In this document: positions 20,278 through 33,564 of the stretch, in pieces | How positions within the stretch are numbered: the stretch's first letter is position 1 | Layout: each line of letters begins with the position of its first letter | From: Emiliania huxleyi CCMP1516 | Taxonomy: Eukaryota > Haptophyta > Isochrysidales > Noelaerhabdaceae | Assembly (NCBI RefSeq): GCF_000372725.1 | Contig: NW_005199274.1 | Location: forward strand, 110,169-174,168 | Direction of reading: 5' to 3' | DNA: 64,000 nt | Translations under genes and position numbers: made by a program | Notes under the pieces: model-generated | Seen by the model: only the letters and a program-made list of their open reading frames with translations | What the model was told of the DNA's origin: nothing | Databases searched by the model: none

Positions 20278-22721
20278 ATGCATCTGCATGCCGGACAACT
20301 AAGAAGGTCCCTCGCTCCCGCTCCTCTCTCGGAAGACGCGCGCCTGCCGGGGGGACTCGCTTGCGATCCTGTTCCAGCCAGAGGCCGCGAGAGTGATTCT
20401 GAGATCAGGTTAGTCGTTTCCCCTTTGGAGGCAGACATTTCAGAAAGCGAATCCCAGGCCGCATCTCCCCGCTCGAAGCGGGGAACCCGTCCCGGGCGCC
20501 CGCTGGAAGCGGGGGGGCGCCCGCTCGAAGCGGGGGCGCCCGCTCGAAGCGGGGGCGGCGCAGGCTGCCACCGCTGCCCGGGCGCGCCGAGCGGCGGCGG
20601 AGGGCCGCCCAGGCCACCACCAGTGCCTCTCCCACCGGCGGCGCGGCGGCAGTGGCGCCGACCGCCCCTCCATCAGCGGCGGCGCGAGGCTGTCGTCGGG
20701 ACGCCGGCAGGTGACGCGCGAATAGGGTGCCACCGGACCGGCCGACGAGCACCCAGCGGAGCCGTCATCGTGCATGGCGAGCCGAGCACCGCCGCGTCGC
20801 TTCTCGGCGCATTGGAGAGCAGAGGAAGCTGCTGGCGTCGCGGCTGGGATCGGCAGCGGCGCCAGCAGCTTTCTCGGATCTGAAGCGACTTTGAGCGCCG
20901 ATCGATCGATCTGAGGGCTGACCGATGGGCGGCGCTGGGAGGAAGACCGCGCCACCCGTCGGCCAGCCCTCAGCTCCGCGACGGCGACTCGATAGTCGTG
21001 GCCGGCGCTCGGCTGCCACTCTAAGCTGTGCCGCCAGGCGCTCCTGGAACCGTGACGTCACTTCTTATGGATGCGGCACTAGGGACGCCCAATGTTTTCG
21101 TAAATATAGAAGCCACTCTCTCGCGTGTGGAAGCCACGACTGCGTAGTCGTGCTCCCCCGGAGCACGCCATAGAGCGCCGGTTTTGTGTACCGGGCGCAC
21201 CCGCAGCCGTACACACTGCTGCCACTGCCAGGGGGTCGCCGCAGGCGCCCCAAGCGGCGCGGAGCGCCGCCGCAGGCGGCGGACAGCAGGTGCGCAAAAT
21301 TAAACGCCATTTTCGGTTCCGCAGTTTTGCCACTAACGTCGAAATCCTGTACAAATCGAGACTTAGCACTTACGAGAGCCGAGCCCCCCACGAAAACCAC
21401 AGAGGGGCGCGCGGACAGCGCGCCGCCAGGGGCGCCGCAGGCGCCTCAAGCGGTGCGGAGCGCCGCCACAGGCGGCGGACAGCAGGTGCGCGAAATTAAA
21501 CGCCATTTTCGGTTCCGCGGTTTTGGCACTGTCTACCAACTTTGTGGTACAAATCGACTTGCACTTGGTCTGAGCCCTGCGCTGCGTTTGAGCCTCCATT
21601 CTGAAAGTGTACGTAGAAGGGAAGGCAGCAGGTCCGGCTTGCGAACTCCGCTGTGCGCCGACAAGCGGTATGGCGCCGAGTAGAGGCCATTTTCCTATTA
21701 GAAAAGGCTGTCGAGAGCGCAAAATTTTCTTCGCTGCGCGCCCAACCATGGTGGGCACGCAGCGGGCGCCTGCGGCGCCAAATTTTTGAAATGTCTGCCA
21801 GTCGCCCAACCTGATCTCAGAATCACTCGCGAGCTCGGTGTTGAAGTCGATGCATCTGATAGCGACCTCAAGAGCGCATACCACCAGCTTGCGCGTCAAT
21901 TTCATCCCGACAAGAACCAAGGCAACGCCGAGGCGGAGCGCAAGTTTGCCGACGTGACCTCCGCATACCAGGCGCTCTCGGCGATGCCTGCAGACAAGAG
22001 AGCCGCAGCGAAGCGGGCAGCGAAGCGGGAGCGGTCGAAGAAGCACGGGCGGGACCACGGGCGGGATCACGGGCGGGACCACGGGCGGGACCACGGGGCG
22101 GCACCGTCACGGGAAGCCGCGCCCGCGGAAGCCGACGTGGGCCAGGGACAGGGGCAGCCGCCGACGCAACCACTCTCGGGTGGGGTGCAGGGACAGGCGG
22201 GGCATCCGAACAAGAAAGGCGCCAGCTCGCAGCCCAAAGCGCGCGGCGCTCAGTTCAACTTCCAGGATAGACTCGCTGAGGAGCAGCGGCAGAAACGGCA
22301 GGCCGCCGCACCCGAGGCCGAAAGCATGGAGCGTAGCGACGCGGGCGCCGACGGAGCCGATGCAAGGGACAAGCAGGTGCCGCGCCATAAGATCCGCTTG
22401 CCACCTGCTCGTCTCGGCATGCCGCCTTGCGCCCCATGGCCATCCCCGGCCGCTTGTGCCCGCCAGAGTTCGCGTCGCCGTGTCTTCTGAGCACTTTCAC
22501 CACATCTCTCGATCTCACAGCGCCTGACGGGCTTGGAGGGCTTCGAGTGTTGCGTTGGCATCGTCACCGCACTCCTGGCATGCCAGACGCTCTGCCACGG
22601 GGTGGTACGCTGCATTTTCAACCCGCCGTGCCTGAATGATGGTGGAATTAGTGAGGAGGGCGTTCAGAAGTGGGGCAGGAAGGACTTCGAAAAGCAGTAT
22701 GATGCTCACCAACGCGTGTGA
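20278..22721 (+). CDS. J-domain (DnaJ-like) co-chaperone with C-terminal membrane segment
   Basis: Exons 20278-20408, 21821-22376 and 22521-22721 join in frame (295 aa). Exon 2 encodes most of a J domain: RELGVEVDASDSDLKSAYHQ, then the diagnostic HPD in FHPDKNQGN, then YQALSAMPADKRAAAK. A (HGRD)x4 run and a basic linker follow. Exon 3 adds FECCVGIVTALLACQTLCHG, a likely membrane segment, and ends in a charged tail. J proteins stimulate Hsp70; a membrane anchor would localise that. The first helix of the J domain is interrupted by a 1,412-nt intron (20409-21820) that coincides with a TIR element. The 5' end is uncertain: the frame is open to about 20221 and the ATG at 20278 is simply the first one. 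Confidence 0.65.
20393..21826. mobile_element. 1.4-kb TIR element serving as an intron
   Basis: Inverted repeats of at least 19 bp lie at 20393-20411 and 21808-21826 (outer end GTGATTCTGAGATCAGG), with weaker similarity extending to GCAGACATTTCA. The flanking 8-mers ccgcgaga and tcgcgagc share the inner six bases, as in the element at 2929-3702. The donor ATCAG|GTTAGT lies in the left repeat and the acceptor CTGATCTCAG in the right one; splicing between them keeps the DnaJ frame. The interior has three GCGCCCGCTCGAAGCGGG units (20498-20565) and a ~100-bp direct repeat (about 21229-21318 and 21425-21525). No transposase frame is visible, so it is non-autonomous. Confidence 0.7.
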
Positions 22722-23573
22722 GATTTTCGTTTGTGAAAGTGCCGCGTGAACTCCGCGAGCGGTGTGCGGCCACGAAGCTTGTAGCACGCATCTCTTGACT
22801 CTTCTCTTCTACCGTTTTCGTTTTTTCCGTCTCCGCGGATATTGTTTTTTTGAATTGGTTTGTGCAGGTGCACTCCTGTGACTGTGATGCTGTGACCTGT
22901 GGTTCCCATGGTGCATGGATCTTCGTTGGATGTGTGCGCGCAGGGGCGCAGCCTGAGAGTGAGACCGTCCGGTGGGCTAGTGCCGTGAACGGTTCGTACA
23001 AAAGGGTCACAAAAAGGTCATTCGCGCGATGTAACCCGATGGGGGACGCCGCCGTCCTCGGCCAGGTGCTCGCCACGCCTCGAGCTGCTCGCGGTGCACG
23101 GTCCGCATCATGACCTGTGCACCGCGAGCAGCTCAGCCTGTGCCGACCACATGCCCGAGCTTGGTGGCGCGTCGCGATATCGGGCAGTATTGCTCGATTT
23201 TCCGCTGGGCGCCAGCGTCGCGGACAGAGGGACACAGGGCTGGGGAGGGGCTGCAGATGACCGGGGGCACCCACTGGGCAGACCCCATATGCAAAAAACC
23301 CCGCATCCTTGCTGTATGTTGCGCGCTTGCATCGTGATTTCGCGGCCGACGCATGGTCGGTATGCGTTCGGTGTCTGTGCTGTAGGTGCCTGTCGGGGTG
23401 TGTGCGTCGTGTGCGTAGGGGATCCGCGGATGTGCCCGCAAGGCGCACCTAGAGAGAGTAAGTGGCGTTCCGTAGCGCCATTTATTAATACAAACAAAGG
23501 ACGGCTAGGACTCGCGTCCGTCCATGGTCCCACGCAAAGGCGCGCTTTTTTTGTTTTTTGATGTTTTGATACC
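22722..23573. other. Intergenic stretch with one hairpin
   Basis: There is no recognisable gene, although several frames are open. A perfect 18-bp inverted repeat (23082-23099 and 23117-23134, 17-base loop) could form a stem in RNA. A T-rich run at 23547-23570 precedes the gene at 23574. Confidence 0.5.
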
Positions 23574-24554
23574 ATGGCTCCTCCCGACGTGCCGCTCGCA
23601 CTGCAGGTGCTCTCTTCCCCACTACAGCACGACCTCGTAGCGGCGGCCTACGACGGCTGGCTGAGGTTTCTGCCCGATGAACGCCAGCTCGTCATCGTTT
23701 CCGAGGAGAAGGATCACTATGGCCGCTTTCCAGTGCTGCGTGCCAGCTCGAAGCTGCTCTTCAACAAGACGCGGTTGGCCTGGGACGTGCTTCTCCAACG
23801 AGCGCCGGCGAGCGTTACTTGGTTCGGGCGCCTCGATGGCGACGCCGTACTGGACGTGCTGCGTCTCTGTAGGATGCTCAACAGCGCGCTTAATTTGACA
23901 TCGGACGTGCATGGAAATGACGACAAGAACAGCCGTCGCGTATACACCGGGCCTGAGTGCGTTGGGACACCTGAACCAGATGCGAAGCCCCGTGGCTGTG
24001 GGGAAAGCATTGACTGCTTCAGGCTCAACCAGTCGACGAGAAAGTACGTTGGCACTGGGACGGGCATGTACCTCAACCGCCTCGCGCTCAATGACTACAC
24101 GAAAGGCATGAACCAGTGCCCTGACTTCGCCATACGTCGTTCCGGCTGGGGTGGCACGCGCGGAACGGGCGAGGACCTTGCAACGGGACAGTGCCTTGGG
24201 TCCATGGGCATCGACGTAGCGTGTTGGGGGAGCTTGAAGCTCCAGAGCCATGGCGTCTACCACCAGATATGGGGCCGTGGCCGTTGCCCGACGAACTCAA
24301 ACCGGACCCGTTGCCCGACCGGACTCAAACAGGTGGAACCAGGCTTCCTGGTAGTTCACGGCGTCAAGGAGGTCACGTGGCACGCCCCACTTTTTAAGAT
24401 GCTGCGCGCTGCCTGGCCGCAAGCGAAGCTGCGACCAGCGTCATCGTCATCTGCGAAGAGCCGCCTGCCTGCTCGTCAAGCGGGTCGCGGGGGGACCAGA
24501 CGGGCGAGTGAGTGGAGGGTGGCGTCGGCGCGCCGTGAACGACGACCACCGTGA
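23574..24554 (+). CDS. Fringe/GT31-like glycosyltransferase
   Basis: A single exon encodes 326 aa from an ATG with a good context (ACCATGG). It has WFGRLDGDAVLDVLRLCRML, where DGD probably takes the place of the DxD metal site. Further on, RRSGWGGTRGTGEDLATGQC resembles the GxGED-A-GxC region of the fringe/core-1 beta-1,3-transferase group (GT31). These enzymes add hexoses to protein-linked sugars in the Golgi. No signal anchor is visible, so either an upstream exon is missed or the protein lacks targeting. The final ~40 residues are Arg-rich and may be read-through of a 3' donor. Confidence 0.6.
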   Translation: MAPPDVPLALQVLSSPLQHDLVAAAYDGWLRFLPDERQLVIVSEEKDHYGRFPVLRASSKLLFNKTRLAWDVLLQRAPASVTWFGRLDGDAVLDVLRLCRMLNSALNLTSDVHGNDDKNSRRVYTGPECVGTPEPDAKPRGCGESIDCFRLNQSTRKYVGTGTGMYLNRLALNDYTKGMNQCPDFAIRRSGWGGTRGTGEDLATGQCLGSMGIDVACWGSLKLQSHGVYHQIWGRGRCPTNSNRTRCPTGLKQVEPGFLVVHGVKEVTWHAPLFKMLRAAWPQAKLRPASSSSAKSRLPARQAGRGGTRRASEWRVASARRERRPP

Positions 24555-25513
24555 AAGGTCCGGCTGCGGTGTCGGCCGCACCGGGCTGCGCCACCAATCA
24601 AGCCATGCGCCGGGTTTCGGCCTGCAGCTGCGGTTCGCGTCGGACGCAACGCAGCAGCTCGTACTGAATGCGAGCGAGCGAGGCCGTCGACATCGGTCGG
24701 TCGGTCGCGGTCCGCGGGGTACACGACGCGCTCGGCGTGCGCCGTTCGCCGGCGCCGTCGTGAAACCGTTCGATGGCGCGCGCACGCGCGCGCGCGCGCG
24801 TGGGGGGGGTTAGGTAGGTAATAGAAGGCCCGCAGGCCGCTTTGAGGGCAGGTAGGCAGGGGGATAGGGTAGGTAATAGCGTGTCGTTTTGGAGGCTTAT
24901 CTCCCACTTGGATTACCTCACTCAGAACGTGAGGCGTGTGGGGCGGTGCACGCTGGGGCTCGGCCCCAAGTGCGCTGGCCTCGCGTCTCGAGGGGAGGGC
25001 GGCTCGTAACTGAGGTCCGCCGTCAGAGACAGTCGTCCTCCCCTCAACCCGACGAGAGTGCGCGGGCAGTCCCCGTGGCTGCAGTCGCGCTTCCGAGCCG
25101 ACTCCGCCCCTCTCTCCACCCGGCCATTCCAACGGCCAGGCCGCTCGCTTAAGGCTGATTGGCTAGACGAGTGGCCTACCTCCATGGGGCTGTTGGCACG
25201 GGGGGGGGTGTCAATCACGCTCCCGCGGGACGCCGGAGAGATCGGGTTGGTCTCCCCCGCCTTCAGCCCTGACCCGACGGGGACGCCATCACCCTCGCCC
25301 AGGGATCTACAACGCTGTCTTAAGGTCTGACCTGTGGGCTCTGCCTGCGCTCGGCACCGGGCACCGCCAGAGTATACAAAATGCGCCTGCGGGCGGACCC
25401 TCACAGATCACAGATCGCTCACACACACACGGCACAACCTTGGTCGCCTCCAGGCCATCTGCTGAGGCCATCCTCTCCGACCTTATCGTGTTGCTTCCGG
25501 CCATCCTCAAAGC
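24555..25513. other. Intergenic stretch
   Basis: I see no gene. It contains a (CG)n run at 24780-24801, short GGTAGGTAATAG repeats near 24820-24875, and at about 25268-25309 a word shared with 53588-53630 (GACGGGGACGCCA then CACCCTCGCCCAGGGATC), another small dispersed repeat. Confidence 0.5.
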
Positions 25514-28368
<2,855 letters not shown>

Positions 28369-28997
28369 CGTTGCTGTAGTAGGGTGATTGCATGAAATCC
28401 CAACCAGTGCGCCAAGAGCGCAACGCGAATACTAGTTACCACGATGTGTTGGGTTGTTGCAAGTCTTGAGTACCGCGGCGCGGTCCGGCGCGTTCTTGCG
28501 GTTGCGCCCCTTCTTCGCCGGGGGGTGGCTTCTGGCGCGCGGTGTTCATTCAGCGCGTGTATTTCCACATGTCTGTAGGAGTAAATGTACACGTATACGT
28601 GGGCCGAGCACAGAGTGTCGGGGGCACTGCAGATATCATGCCCCCTCGCGTCACACTGACTGTGTCTCAGAGTCGCAGTCACACACACCACTCACAACAC
28701 AGCACCGTGCAACGCGAGAGGCCCGGTCTGTCGGCGAGCCGGCATGGACCATGGTGCCACAATCATGGAGACATGCCGAAGACATGCTGCAATGCCCCGC
28801 GCGCCCCTTTGCGCATGCTGCCACCGCAAGAAGAGCAAAGCCTTGCCCACGTGGGCCACAACGGCCACACACGACACACCACTGCCAACTTCACGCCCCG
28901 CCCTCGCCCCGCCCTCTGGCCTCGCGACCCCGCCCACCCCCACCCCACCCCTCCTCCACCCCCGCCCCGCTCCTTGGCCCCGAAGAGACACGCAACC
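28369..28997. other. Space between convergent genes
   Basis: This holds the 3' flanks of the P450 and the phosphatase-like gene. Pyrimidine-rich CCACCCCACC tracts occur at 28925-28975. I see no gene. Confidence 0.5.
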
Positions 28998-31143
28998 TCA
29001 CACGCCCATGTCCCCGCCCTCGCCCACGCCACCCAAGCCGAGCTCCCAGCCGTCCGCGTCGACCACCTTAGCCGCCCGCCGCAAGGGCAGAGCGCACTCG
29101 CCGCGCAGCCTGCAGCAAGGTTCCGAGAAGGTAAGGGCCAGGGAAGGGTCAGAGGGAGGCCCTCGGCCCCCTCTCGCCCAATCTCTCGGCCTCAATCTCT
29201 CGCCCAATCTCTCGGCCCATCTCGCTCCGGATCTCGCTCCAATCTCGGCGCATATCTCGCCGCATCTCGTCGAGGACGCTGTCGAGTGCGCCGCGCGGCG
29301 ACGGGAAGGCGGCGCGCGAGGAGCGCGCGAAGTAGGGCAGCACGCTGGCGTCCCCGGCCTGCGTGCAACACGAGCAGCCTTGGAGTCAGAATACACCGGA
29401 GACGGATCACACTGGGAGCGCGATTCGGAGGCACTGGGATCTGTCCTCCGCCTAAGGGATGGGGAGATGTGGGGAGAGATCCCGCACCCAAGCCTCGAGA
29501 TATGGGGAGATGTGGGGAGAGATCCCGCACCCAAGCCTCGGGATATGGGGAGATGTGGGGAGAGATCCCGCACCCAAGCCTCGGGATATGGGGAGATATG
29601 GGGAGATGTCCCGCATCTAGGGCCCCTGCGAGCAGCCCGCGCGCCGGCAGCGCAGACGAGCCTACCGCCCCAAAGAGAACGCCACAGTCATATCTCCTCA
29701 TATCTCCTCATATCTCCTCATATCTCCTCATATCTCCTCATATCTCCCACAGTCAGGCCGCGAGCGCACAAACTTTCGCATCCGCATCTGGGGCTCGAGA
29801 TCGGAGGAGATACGGGGTGATCTCCCGCATCTGGCTACGACGAGCCGGAGTCGTACACCCGCGCCGTCACAGCGGCCGCCACATCGAGAGGCTCGCCTGA
29901 GGGACGTGTCGTGGACGTGTCGTGGGACGTGTCACAGCGGCCGCCACATCGAGAGGCTCGCCTGAGGGACGTGTCGTGGACGTGTCGTGGGACGTGTCGC
30001 GGACGTGTCGTGGGCGTGTCGTCGAGGATGTGTCGTGGACGTTTCGCGGACCGTTTGTGGACGTGTGGTGGTCGTGTCGTGGTCGTGTCGTGGACATGGG
30101 CAGAGCGGCTCACCGTAGACATCGCAGAGCGCTCCTCCCGCCTGGTGCAGACGGGCGCGGGGACGTGTCGTGGACGTGTCGTGGATTGGCTCATGAAGGG
30201 CCGCCATGCCCTCTCCTCTCCTCTCCTCTCCTCTCCTCTCCTCTCCTCTCCTCCCCTCCCCTCCCCTCCCCTCCCCTCCCCTCCCCTCCCCCCCCTTGGC
30301 TGCGCCTCCGGCAAGAGCACGCCGAACGCAGCGAGCACGCCCGCCGGGGGGTAGCGCGGCCGCGGTGCGAACCGGCTCGGCGGAGCGACCAAGACGTCGG
30401 CCTACAAGAGCGCGCCGAGCAGGTTCCGAGCAGGTTCCGAGCAGGCTCGGATCGACCAGCACGTCGGCCCGAGCGGTGAGCAGGTCGAGGAGCACATCAG
30501 CGGAGGCGGAGGCGGAGGCGGCAGCGGAGGCGGCGGTGTCGGCGTCGACGTCGGCGGAGGTCTCCCCGCCCCGTGCGGGTGGGCGCCGGATCTCGAGCGG
30601 CATCCCCGTCCCCGTCTCACGAAGCATGCGAGCCATCATCTCAACCTCGGCGCAGTCCGCGCCGTGGCTGCAGCTCACCACGTTCGCAACCGGCGAGGCG
30701 CCGCCAAGCGCCGCCTCGACGGGCTCACCCCCGCCTCGCACCTGCCAGGCGCCCCCGTTGGCCGTCGCGTAAAACGTGTCGCCGCCGATGCCGCCCTCGC
30801 CGCCGCTGCCGCCACGCCACACAACGCCAACCAGAGGCGCCGTGTGTGCCGTCCCGAGCCCGTCCTCGAGCGAGGGCGGAGGCCGGCCCAGGTACGCGAT
30901 GCTCACGGCGCCAGCCTCGATGTGGGTGACCCATCGACCGGCGGCCACCGCGGCGCCGCGGAGGCTCTCGGCCAGGAGGGCCTCACCAGCAGAGACAGCG
31001 CCGCCCGCCGCGAGAAGGCCGCCGACGGCAGAGGCGGCGCGCCGGGCGACAAAGAGCTCCCTGCCCAGCGGGCCCGCCTCGATGGCCAGGCTCGACGCCC
31101 TAGCGAGCGAGAGGAGGACTAGGAACGGGTGGAGAGAGGCCAT
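28998..31143 (-). CDS. Inositol monophosphatase/HAL2-fold protein, 7 exons
   Basis: Exons 31143-30469, 30401-30306, 30141-30114, 29896-29846, 29661-29630, 29358-29264 and 29109-28998 give 362 aa in frame. ATG 31143 opens a signal peptide (MASLHPFLVLLSLARASS). The family signature is in the spliced region: ADVLVAPP..., AGVLAAFGVLLPE then AGGALCDVYGEPLDV, matching the EAGG-x-x-x-D-x-x-G-x-P-L end of IMPase-like enzymes. The usual metal motif (DPxDGT) is absent; the corresponding place reads GRWVTHIEAGAVSIAYLG. It may therefore be a non-catalytic relative, or an exon with the motif is missed. Five of six introns start with GC. Introns 3 to 6 are full of 10-bp and 60-bp tandem repeats. Confidence 0.65.
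29110..29263 (-). repeat. Intronic minisatellite, ~10-bp units
   Basis: Variants of AATCTCTCGC and AATCTCGGCG fill the last intron of the phosphatase-like gene. Confidence 0.7.
29460..29610 (-). repeat. Intronic tandem repeat, units of about 62 bp
   Basis: Three units combine GATATGGGGAGATGTGGGGA with ATCCCGCACCCAAGCCTCG. Confidence 0.9.
29690..29750 (-). repeat. Intronic (TCATATCTCC)n
   Basis: Six exact 10-bp units. Confidence 0.95.
29867..29998 (-). repeat. 65-bp tandem duplication covering an acceptor and exon 4 start
   Basis: The segment holding the acceptor CTCAG|GCGAGCCTC is present twice (exon 4 at 29896, second acceptor at 29961). Only the 29896 acceptor leads to the family-like C terminus. 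Confidence 0.85.
30205..30292. repeat. (CTCCT)n/(CTCCC)n simple repeat
   Basis: A pure pyrimidine tract on the plus strand lies in intron 2 of the phosphatase-like gene. Confidence 0.95.
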
Positions 31144-31733
31144 GGCAGACCGCTCGCCGACCAGGCGGCCGACCGCAAGCCTTGCCGAGCAACCAGGTCC
31201 GTTGTGAAGTGTTGGGCGGCGGCGCGCCGCCCAAGAGCCTAGCCCTACTCGAGTAGTAGGTGCTAGGTACGCGTGCGGAGGCTGAAGGATTCAGATGGCC
31301 AATTGCGGACTATCGTTACGAAATGTTGCGGGACCAGGAGCTCTCCAAGCTGTCTTGGGTGCTTGGGTGGTATGGGAAAATATACTCTGGAGCCGGCGAT
31401 GTGCCCTTTTGCGTTTCCATCCCTCCCTTTGCTTGTCTGTTTTCTTTTTTCTTTCCCCTTTTGCGTTGTTTCATAGGCTAGCTCAAAAACAAATCTCCCG
31501 CCTGTAGCTCTGGGCCCGAGAGCGAGTGGCATCTCTCTTTCTTCTTCTTCATGTTCTCCGTGCGTTTTTTTAATGCTGGGTTGCTCCTCCAAAAAATATT
31601 GTTTTTAGCGGATCACAGTGACGAGGGACGAACGTATCGCTCAGCGCGCCGCGCCCTGCAGCTCTGCAGCTCTGCAGCGTTCTCCCTCGCTCACACAAAA
31701 GCAGGGTTCCGCGTCATCGTTCTCCCTCACACA
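31144..31733. other. Divergent promoter region
   Basis: This lies between the ATGs of two divergent genes (31143 minus, 31734 plus). No gene is seen. A pyrimidine-rich stretch at 31420-31475 and small CTGCAG repeats near 31668 are the only features. Confidence 0.5.
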
Positions 31734-33476
31734 ATGAGCAGGCGGGACTCGCCACCGCCGAGGCTGCGCTCGTCGAACACTAGCATTTCGACGCGGCGCA
31801 ACATGGACGACGCTGACACAGTGAGGACTTCTGGTGCAACGAGTGAAGCCTCCGATCTCCCGACGCCGATGCAGTTTATCGTCCTCCTCTTTCTGACCTG
31901 GCCCCCACGGATAGCGGACGCGCGTGCTCTGCTCGCGTCCTCCTTGGTGGGCGAGATGACGACGGTTGCAACCTTCTTTGAGGACACTACGGTCTTCGTG
32001 CTGTCACGGCTGTGGTTTGATCTCTGGTCCAATGCCATCTTCCAGCTGCACCCGACGTTGTACTGCGAGAACTACCTGGAGCTGGCATGCACAACAGAGG
32101 CGCCGGCCAGCTCGCAGTACATCTTCGCGCTCGCCAGCGTCCCCATTGGCGGCTTTGGCAAGCACATGGCCGAGTGGACCGGGTTGGCAGACCGATGGAG
32201 AGGCTTCCACCAGCTCCCCATGATGCTCAAGTACACGACGGGGTGGGCATTCGCCTTTGCCACCGACAAGCTCTTGAGGGAGGTGAAAGCCGCGCACCCA
32301 GGCCTCTGCGCGATGACGCTCAGGGGCGAAGCGTGCGTGTTCAACGCGAACCACTCTGCTGCGCTCGTGCCTGAGGTCGAGCCGGACTGCACCGGCCTCG
32401 AAATAGGGTTCGCCTCTCTCCTCACCGTGACGAGCGCGTTTGTGCTGCTCAAGATACAGCCTTGGGCACAAAACATCGAGTGGGGCGACGGGCGGTGCAT
32501 CGACTTTGTCGAGGACTTGGTCAGCGACCTGTGGTCCATGGTTGCGCGGGGTTGCACGATCACGGTCATGTCGGCCTGGTACTATGCGTCGTACAGGACC
32601 GTCCTCGTGGGCGCGGACGGGCCCTTGCTGACGACCAAGCTGCTGCTGCTGTGGGCCGGCGTCTCCACCTTCGCGGGCGCGATGTTCAGCGCCGCGCTCG
32701 AGCTGATGGAGATCAGGATAAAGTCATCCAGCCCGAAGCTTGCAGCCGGCCACCGCGACCTCGTCGTCGAGGCGGCCTGCTCCTTCTCCGACTTGGTGCA
32801 GGCCGCGATGAGCTGGGTAGCTGGGTGCGCGTGGCTCGACGTGGCCATCGTAATCTTCCCGACCCTTTCCGAAGCCATGCCCCCCGACATTGACGTCCTC
32901 GCCATCAACGTTCTGCTCGCCCTCGCCGCCGCCGCCTTTGCCGTCGCCTGGTTTGTGGTGACGGGGGAGCCGGTATACGGCGGCGACGACATCGCCTCGC
33001 GTGCAACGGTGGAGCGCTTCTTTGTCTCCAACTCTTTCTCCTTCTTCGTGGGGTGGGTGTGGCTTGTGGCAGCGCGCAACGGAGTGGGGATGCTGCGGCG
33101 CCTCGAGGAGAGGGCCGGGTTGCGAGGTAACCTGGAGGGGTCCACTGGCCCGCTCATCGTCCTCCTGTCCTTTTGGCTACTCTTTGGCATCCAGCACAGG
33201 CTCGTCGATAACCTGACCGAGCGCGTGTCGTCCATCGAGACTATGTACGGCCTCTCCTCGCGACGGACGACCGCGCGAGGGATGCACCGGGGCACGGAGT
33301 ACGACATGGAGGTGATGGAGGTGATTGCGGAGGAGAAGGAGGGGGAGCAGACGCAGCGCTCCAGTCCGGCGAACGAGGGGGGCAGTCCGTGGGCCAGGGC
33401 CAGGGTTCGGGTTCGGGACGAGGTGGAGCGGCGCCGCGGTAGGCAGCGGAGGCAGCGGAGGGGCGACATACTGTAG
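31734..33476 (+). CDS. Polytopic membrane protein, unknown
   Basis: A single exon encodes 580 aa from ATG 31734 (MSRRDSPPPRLRSSNTS). After a basic Ser/Pro-rich N terminus there are about ten hydrophobic segments, for example FIVLLFLTWPP, ASLLTVTSAFVLL, TKLLLLWAGVSTFAGAMF, INVLLALAAAAFAVAWFVV, FFVGWVWLVAA and LIVLLSFWLLFGI. The C-terminal tail is Arg-rich. I do not recognise the family; the helix number suggests a transporter or channel. The frame is long, intronless and free of low-complexity sequence, so the gene is real. Confidence 0.75.
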   Translation: MSRRDSPPPRLRSSNTSISTRRNMDDADTVRTSGATSEASDLPTPMQFIVLLFLTWPPRIADARALLASSLVGEMTTVATFFEDTTVFVLSRLWFDLWSNAIFQLHPTLYCENYLELACTTEAPASSQYIFALASVPIGGFGKHMAEWTGLADRWRGFHQLPMMLKYTTGWAFAFATDKLLREVKAAHPGLCAMTLRGEACVFNANHSAALVPEVEPDCTGLEIGFASLLTVTSAFVLLKIQPWAQNIEWGDGRCIDFVEDLVSDLWSMVARGCTITVMSAWYYASYRTVLVGADGPLLTTKLLLLWAGVSTFAGAMFSAALELMEIRIKSSSPKLAAGHRDLVVEAACSFSDLVQAAMSWVAGCAWLDVAIVIFPTLSEAMPPDIDVLAINVLLALAAAAFAVAWFVVTGEPVYGGDDIASRATVERFFVSNSFSFFVGWVWLVAARNGVGMLRRLEERAGLRGNLEGSTGPLIVLLSFWLLFGIQHRLVDNLTERVSSIETMYGLSSRRTTARGMHRGTEYDMEVMEVIAEEKEGEQTQRSSPANEGGSPWARARVRVRDEVERRRGRQRRQRRGDIL

Positions 33477-33564
33477 GAGTAAGTGCATGCATTCATACCA
33501 GCTAGTTAGCGGCTCTGAAGCTGCAGAGACCGATATGAATATAAGCGCAAACGAAACACATCTT

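Noticed and set aside
22734-23570. Open frames of 80-260 codons on both strands
   Set aside because: No domain, no signal peptide, no good start; mixed Cys/His composition is typical of random GC-rich frames.
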